64,000 nt of DNA from Pseudanabaena sp. PCC 6802 (GTDB lineage: Bacteria > Cyanobacteriota > Cyanobacteriia > Pseudanabaenales > Pseudanabaenaceae). Below are positions 60,753 through 64,000 of this stretch, one piece after another; positions within the stretch are counted from its first letter, which is position 1; each line of letters opens with the position of its first letter. The stretch spans positions 1,799,368-1,863,367 of the forward strand of contig NZ_KB235914.1 in NCBI RefSeq assembly GCF_000332175.1, in the 5' to 3' direction. The notes beneath the pieces were generated by a model that did not search any database, had not been told where the DNA came from, and worked only from the letters and a program-made list of their open reading frames with translations. The translations under genes were made by a program, and so were the position numbers.

Positions 60753-61116
60753 GGCTGTCGCTCCTGAATTATCCCTATTTTACTAATGGCGATCGCTTTG
60801 CCAAAATATATTCGGGAAACCCCGAAAGGTTGTTGTCAGTGCTTGGTGACTCCACAAAATTAAATGTATAGCCGTAGACAGATCTGTTAGGACGGGGTGG
60901 CACCCCGTCCTAAGCTTATTGGCCATAGCTGTACTACCTGGTGTGACGCGGAACTATAATCTTTCCTAAACTGCATGTAACTACATTAAAGGGGCGCAGG
61001 GGCGCGTACGGAACGTAGGCGTAGCCGATAGCCCCCGTTCTGGGCCTGTTCTCTTCTCCCTCCGGGTGAAGGGTGAGGAGAACAGGCTCTTCCACGTAAG
61101 GTCAGCAATATAAATA
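60753..61116. other. Intergenic region with a short MITE-like repeat and a long hairpin
   Basis: It contains a family A short repeat (60867-60933) and, at 61044-61087, GCCTGTTCTC with its complement GAGAACAGGC around 24 bases rich in CTCCC/GGGTGA pairing. No ORF of note. Confidence 0.6.
60867..60933. repeat. MITE-like repeat, family A, short form
   Basis: TATAGCCGTAGACAGATCTG at one end and, inverted, TACAGCTATGGCCAATAAGC at the other, with centre TTAGGACGGGGTGGCACCCC then GTCCTAA. It is the same size and layout as 12125-12190. Confidence 0.8.
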
Positions 61117-61188
61117 TCCTGGGTGTGGGAATTGAACCCACATATCAACGATTATGAGTCGTTTGCTTTACCAATCAGCCAACCCAGG
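61117..61188 (-). tRNA. tRNA with CAT anticodon (probably elongator Met)
   Basis: On the minus strand a full cloverleaf folds. The acceptor CCTGGGT pairs with ACCCAGG, a 3-bp D stem GCT/AGC encloses ATTGGTAA-type loop, the anticodon stem is AACGA/TCGTT with loop CTCATAA, and the T arm is GTGGG-TTCAATT-CCCAC. Length is 72 nt with discriminator A; CCA is not encoded. The anticodon stem lacks the three G-C pairs of initiator tRNA, so elongator Met is likely; Ile with modified C34 is the alternative. Confidence 0.9.
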
Positions 61189-61398
61189 CTAAACCCACAT
61201 TTGTTTAATTCTGCTATAAGATTATATGCTATAGCTTAGGTAAACTATGCCTAAATGTTATAGCACCTAAAGGATTAGTTTGGATGGGGCATAGTGTAGA
61301 ACTCCTGTTTGGGGACTTGCACCCACAGCCCTGTCTAAAACTAGATCGGTTACCGCTATAAGTAGTATTCCGATCGATAAATTGGCTACTATGTTGTG

Positions 61399-61794
61399 AT
61401 GGCTAAAACTGAACCACAAGAATATTCTGCCAGGCGCGGAAAGAAAAAGCCAAAGGCCAAAGGCCAGATCAGCTACACTTTTGTCTTGCTTATCCTCATG
61501 CTAGCTATTGCCTGTATTAGCGGGGTAGTGGCGTTTGTATTTGGGCAGCAGGCTTTACAGGGAGTCAACCCAATTCCTTTGGGTGGTAAGTTGCCCAGAC
61601 AGATAGCCTCACCGGACAAGCCTACTGCAAAGCCCACATCAAAGCCCACATCAAAGCCAGCAAATACAGATAAAAGTTCTTTGGTGGACGACGATCGGCA
61701 AAGCATTGCCCGATCGCGGGAGGATGTCGCTGGTGCTGTGGCGAGCATTGCAGACGAAGAGCATCTCGGTGATGTGGTAGTACCTATTGACTAA
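61399..61794 (+). CDS. Small single-pass membrane protein upstream of a CNNM/CBS gene
   Basis: The protein of 131 residues has a basic N-terminus (ARRGKKKPKAKGQ), one membrane helix (YTFVLLILMLAIACISGVVAFVFG) and an extracytoplasmic Lys/Pro/Thr-rich linker with the repeated TSKP unit, then an acidic tail. The ATG at 61399 is preceded in frame by GTG at 61396. Its TAA stop touches the ATG of the next gene, so the two are coupled. No family was recognised. Confidence 0.65.
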   Translation: MAKTEPQEYSARRGKKKPKAKGQISYTFVLLILMLAIACISGVVAFVFGQQALQGVNPIPLGGKLPRQIASPDKPTAKPTSKPTSKPANTDKSSLVDDDRQSIARSREDVAGAVASIADEEHLGDVVVPID

Positions 61795-63222
61795 ATGGCA
61801 GTCATTTTTCCCCTCATAGCCGATCTGGCTCAGCCAGTTAGCAGTCCTAGTCTGGATACTGCAACCTATATTGGCGTTCTACTAACACTGGTAGCTATAA
61901 ATGCTTTCTTTGTGGCGGCGGAGTTTGCCATAGTTGCAGTTAGACGATCGCGAATTAATCAACTGGTAGAAGCGGGTTCTTCGAGAGCGCTGTCAGTGCA
62001 GCGGCTGCAACGACAAATCGATCGCTTTTTGTCTACAACCCAGTTAGGCATTACGCTGGCCAGCGTGGCTTTAGGGTGGCTGGGGAAAGATGCGATGGCG
62101 ATCGCTACAATGTCGTGGTTGCAAGCTTTACCCTTGCCATCTGACATTAGCACGCCTATGGCTCAAGGTTTGGCAGTGCCGATCGCTTTTTTGCTCATCG
62201 TCTATCTGCAGATCGTGCTGGGCGAGCTAGTGCCTAAATCAGTGGCTCTATTGAGTGCGGAAGGGGTGGCGCTTTGGCTTGGTAGACCCAGTGAAGCGCT
62301 TGCCGATGCGCTCAGTCCGTTTTTATGGGTTTTGAATCAATCCACGCGACTGCTGCTTAGAATTGTAGGGGTTGAATACACCTCTAAATCCTGGTATAGC
62401 GCTGTTAGTGCCGAAGAACTCCAGATGATCATCACTACCTCCACGGAGTCGAGCGGTCTAGAAGCCGAAGAAAGGGAGTTACTCAAAAATGTATTTGAGT
62501 TTGGCGAGGTAACCGTAGCAGAGGTGATGGTACCCCGCACCAGCATTCAGTATGTGGAATTTGACGCGACGGTACGAGAGCTGCTAGAAGCGGTGTCTGA
62601 CTCAAATCACTCTCGCTATCCTGCGGCGGGGGAATCGCTCGACGACATTCGCGGCATCGTGCATATTAAAGACATCATTGGCAAGCTCAGCGATCGCAGT
62701 TTCGATCTGGATCGGAGTATTAATGCCTTTATACGTCCCGTGCGCTTTGTATCCGAGGATACATATTTGGGCGATCTTCTGCCTCAAATGCAGCGATCGC
62801 TGCAATCTATAGTCATGATCGTTGATGAGTTTGGCGGTACGGCAGGTCTGGTTACGCTTGAGGATATCGTATCGGAGATTGTCGGTAATTTCAACGAGCC
62901 ATCTTCTAGCGCCACCCCTGATATTCACACTATTGATGAGAGAAATTTCCTGATCCAGGCGCAGGTGAATCTCGAAACCGTAAACGAATCCTTAGGGCTA
63001 GCTCTCCCTTTAACCGATGAATATCAAACCCTTGGTGGATTCGTGATTTATCATCTGCAAAAAATTCCGATACCAGGTGAAAAACTTGTCTACGAGGAGC
63101 TAGAAATGACAATTACTGCCACTGACGGGCCTCGCATCGAATGTATTCGACTGCACAGGCTAGAAAAGCTTTCAGAACAGGATTCAGCGGGATCGGCAAC
63201 ATCTCCTACTTCCGAATCTTAA
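61795..63222 (+). CDS. CNNM/DUF21 and CBS-domain membrane protein (hemolysin C / CorC-like)
   Basis: The 475-residue protein starts with a DUF21 membrane domain (GVLLTLVAINAFFVAAEFAIVAVRRSRI; GITLASVALGWLGKDAM; VLGELVPKSVAL). A CBS pair follows (VTVAEVMVPRTSIQYVEFDA; DDIRGIVHIKDIIG; QSIVMIVDEFGGTAGLVTLEDIVSEIVG), then a C-terminal CorC/HlyC domain (LPLTDEYQTLGGFVIYHLQKIP). Related proteins transport or sense magnesium or sodium; the old name hemolysin is not informative. Each quoted run is approximate to the domain edges. Confidence 0.88.
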   Translation: MAVIFPLIADLAQPVSSPSLDTATYIGVLLTLVAINAFFVAAEFAIVAVRRSRINQLVEAGSSRALSVQRLQRQIDRFLSTTQLGITLASVALGWLGKDAMAIATMSWLQALPLPSDISTPMAQGLAVPIAFLLIVYLQIVLGELVPKSVALLSAEGVALWLGRPSEALADALSPFLWVLNQSTRLLLRIVGVEYTSKSWYSAVSAEELQMIITTSTESSGLEAEERELLKNVFEFGEVTVAEVMVPRTSIQYVEFDATVRELLEAVSDSNHSRYPAAGESLDDIRGIVHIKDIIGKLSDRSFDLDRSINAFIRPVRFVSEDTYLGDLLPQMQRSLQSIVMIVDEFGGTAGLVTLEDIVSEIVGNFNEPSSSATPDIHTIDERNFLIQAQVNLETVNESLGLALPLTDEYQTLGGFVIYHLQKIPIPGEKLVYEELEMTITATDGPRIECIRLHRLEKLSEQDSAGSATSPTSES

Positions 63223-63309
63223 CCTTTTGATTACCCAAGCTTAACCTGCTGACTCTAAAGTTGGAAAAGTCTGCTTAATAACAAAAGCTATCTCCTGAAA
63301 ATTGATACC

Positions 63310-64000
63310 ATGACTCTTAAACGCAGAGATTTCCTTCTATTCCTTGGTGCGGGTACTGGCGCGATCGCATTTGATGCCATGTCTAATGTGAATCGCAAGT
63401 TCTCCATGCCTTTTATGGATAGAAGTGATGCACTGAAATTCTCCGATGCTGACAAGTTCGCCGAAGCTGCAACCCAGTCTAATCCATTCAGTTTCAAGCC
63501 TATACGCGGCACCATGCCTTTGGCAACTGACGGCATGACAAAGGAAAAGCAACAATCTGCCTACAGCACGTTTGAAGTAAAAGACGATCTAGTACTCCCA
63601 GAGGGCTATACCTACGACGTAATCGCTGCTTGGGGCGACAAGGTTGGCGATTCCCGCTTTGGCTACAACAATGACTACAATTCCTTCATTGAGACGAGTA
63701 AGAATGAAGGTTTCCTGACCGTGAATTTTGAATATATCAGCGCCCTACCTTGGGAGCAAGGATATGAGAAAATAATTGGTAAAACATTGCCGCTCCAAGA
63801 AATGAGAACCACATTCAAAGCTGTTGGAGAAGATGGCATGAATGTATTTGAGCTGTCAGATAGCGATCCGATGAAAGCTAATCTACAGAAAATCGCTAAA
63901 GAAGCTCTCATCGATCTCGGCATCGGCGTAATTTTGATCCGACAAACTCCTGAAGGTAAATGGGTGCGGGCAAATTCAAGTGCAGATCGTCGCATAACTG
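63310..64000 (+). CDS. PhoX-like secreted phosphatase, 5' part (gene continues past the window)
   Basis: The frame is open from the ATG at 63310 to the window end (230 codons). The N-terminus MTLKRRDFLLFLGAGTGAIA has a twin-arginine signal for Tat export. The following sequence (FKPIRGTMPLATDGMTKEK; LVLPEGYTYDVIAAWGDKVG; RFGYNNDYNSFI; EGFLTVNFEYIS) matches the DUF839/PhoX family of calcium-dependent phosphatases. The catalytic region lies beyond the window, so activity cannot be judged. A phosphate-starvation enzyme is the family expectation. Confidence 0.85.
   Translation, partial: MTLKRRDFLLFLGAGTGAIAFDAMSNVNRKFSMPFMDRSDALKFSDADKFAEAATQSNPFSFKPIRGTMPLATDGMTKEKQQSAYSTFEVKDDLVLPEGYTYDVIAAWGDKVGDSRFGYNNDYNSFIETSKNEGFLTVNFEYISALPWEQGYEKIIGKTLPLQEMRTTFKAVGEDGMNVFELSDSDPMKANLQKIAKEALIDLGIGVILIRQTPEGKWVRANSSADRRIT

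Overview
The window is a stretch of cyanobacterial chromosome. It carries the photosystem I genes psaF and psaJ, the chlorophyll and tetrapyrrole genes chlM and hemC, and many small families known mainly from cyanobacteria (XisH/XisI, DUF1830, DUF3285, DUF1574, DUF29, Uma2). The octamer GCGATCGC (HIP1) is scattered throughout, inside and between genes. The genus cannot be fixed from sequence alone; a filamentous or Pseudanabaena/Leptolyngbya-like organism is a guess. No rRNA, CRISPR array or prophage was seen. One tRNA (CAT anticodon) is present.

Layout. 1-2847: 3'-truncated TPR/Cache membrane sensor with tandem coiled-coil repeats. 3388-5967: deoxyhypusine synthase-like gene, then an Orc1/Cdc6-like AAA ATPase preceded by a cluster of iteron-like repeats. 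6102-7807: secreted-protein gene split by a 1197-bp ISKra4-like element. 7833-9705: Fe-S/SCP2 oxidoreductase and a MarR regulator sharing a duplicated palindromic operator. 9961-12878: class V aminotransferase, NTF2-like protein, phytol-kinase-like protein. 13035-17934: accessory block with a C39-like peptidase pair, SbcD-like nuclease, XisI/XisH and a pentapeptide-repeat membrane protein. 18072-24428: Cys-repeat secreted protein, HflX, His-tailed MFS exporter, GspE-N-like protein, ChlM, HemC.

24526-35358 (minus strand) is the most coherent system: an organosulfur scavenging island. It holds SsuD and SsuE, an SfnG-type flavin monooxygenase, two SfnB/DszC-type acyl-CoA-dehydrogenase-fold oxidoreductases, an FAD/NAD(P)-binding protein and a ribBA riboflavin gene embedded among the flavoenzymes. 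An IS701/IS4-like element has inserted between ssuE and sfnG. Related upstream motifs lie about 190 bp before both sfnG and ssuD, and a 13-codon ORF ending in Cys precedes ssuD.

35749-47207: degenerate dihydroorotase homologue, RTX protein, rpsT, PapA/condensation-type acyltransferase, alpha/beta hydrolase, DUF4019 protein, KtrA/KtrB potassium uptake, TsaD, PsaF, PsaJ. 47684-64000: DUF1574/SGNH protein, DgkA and YbeY, RecF, an S2P-like protein lacking its HExxH motif, glycosyltransferase, LeuS, Uma2, tRNA, CNNM/CBS protein and a PhoX-like start truncated by the window end.

At least three families of short interspersed repeats run through the window. Two palindromic MITE-like families with different ends share the same internal core, and some copies touch or supply start or stop codons of neighbouring genes. 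Two remnants resembling IS200/IS605 ends are also present.
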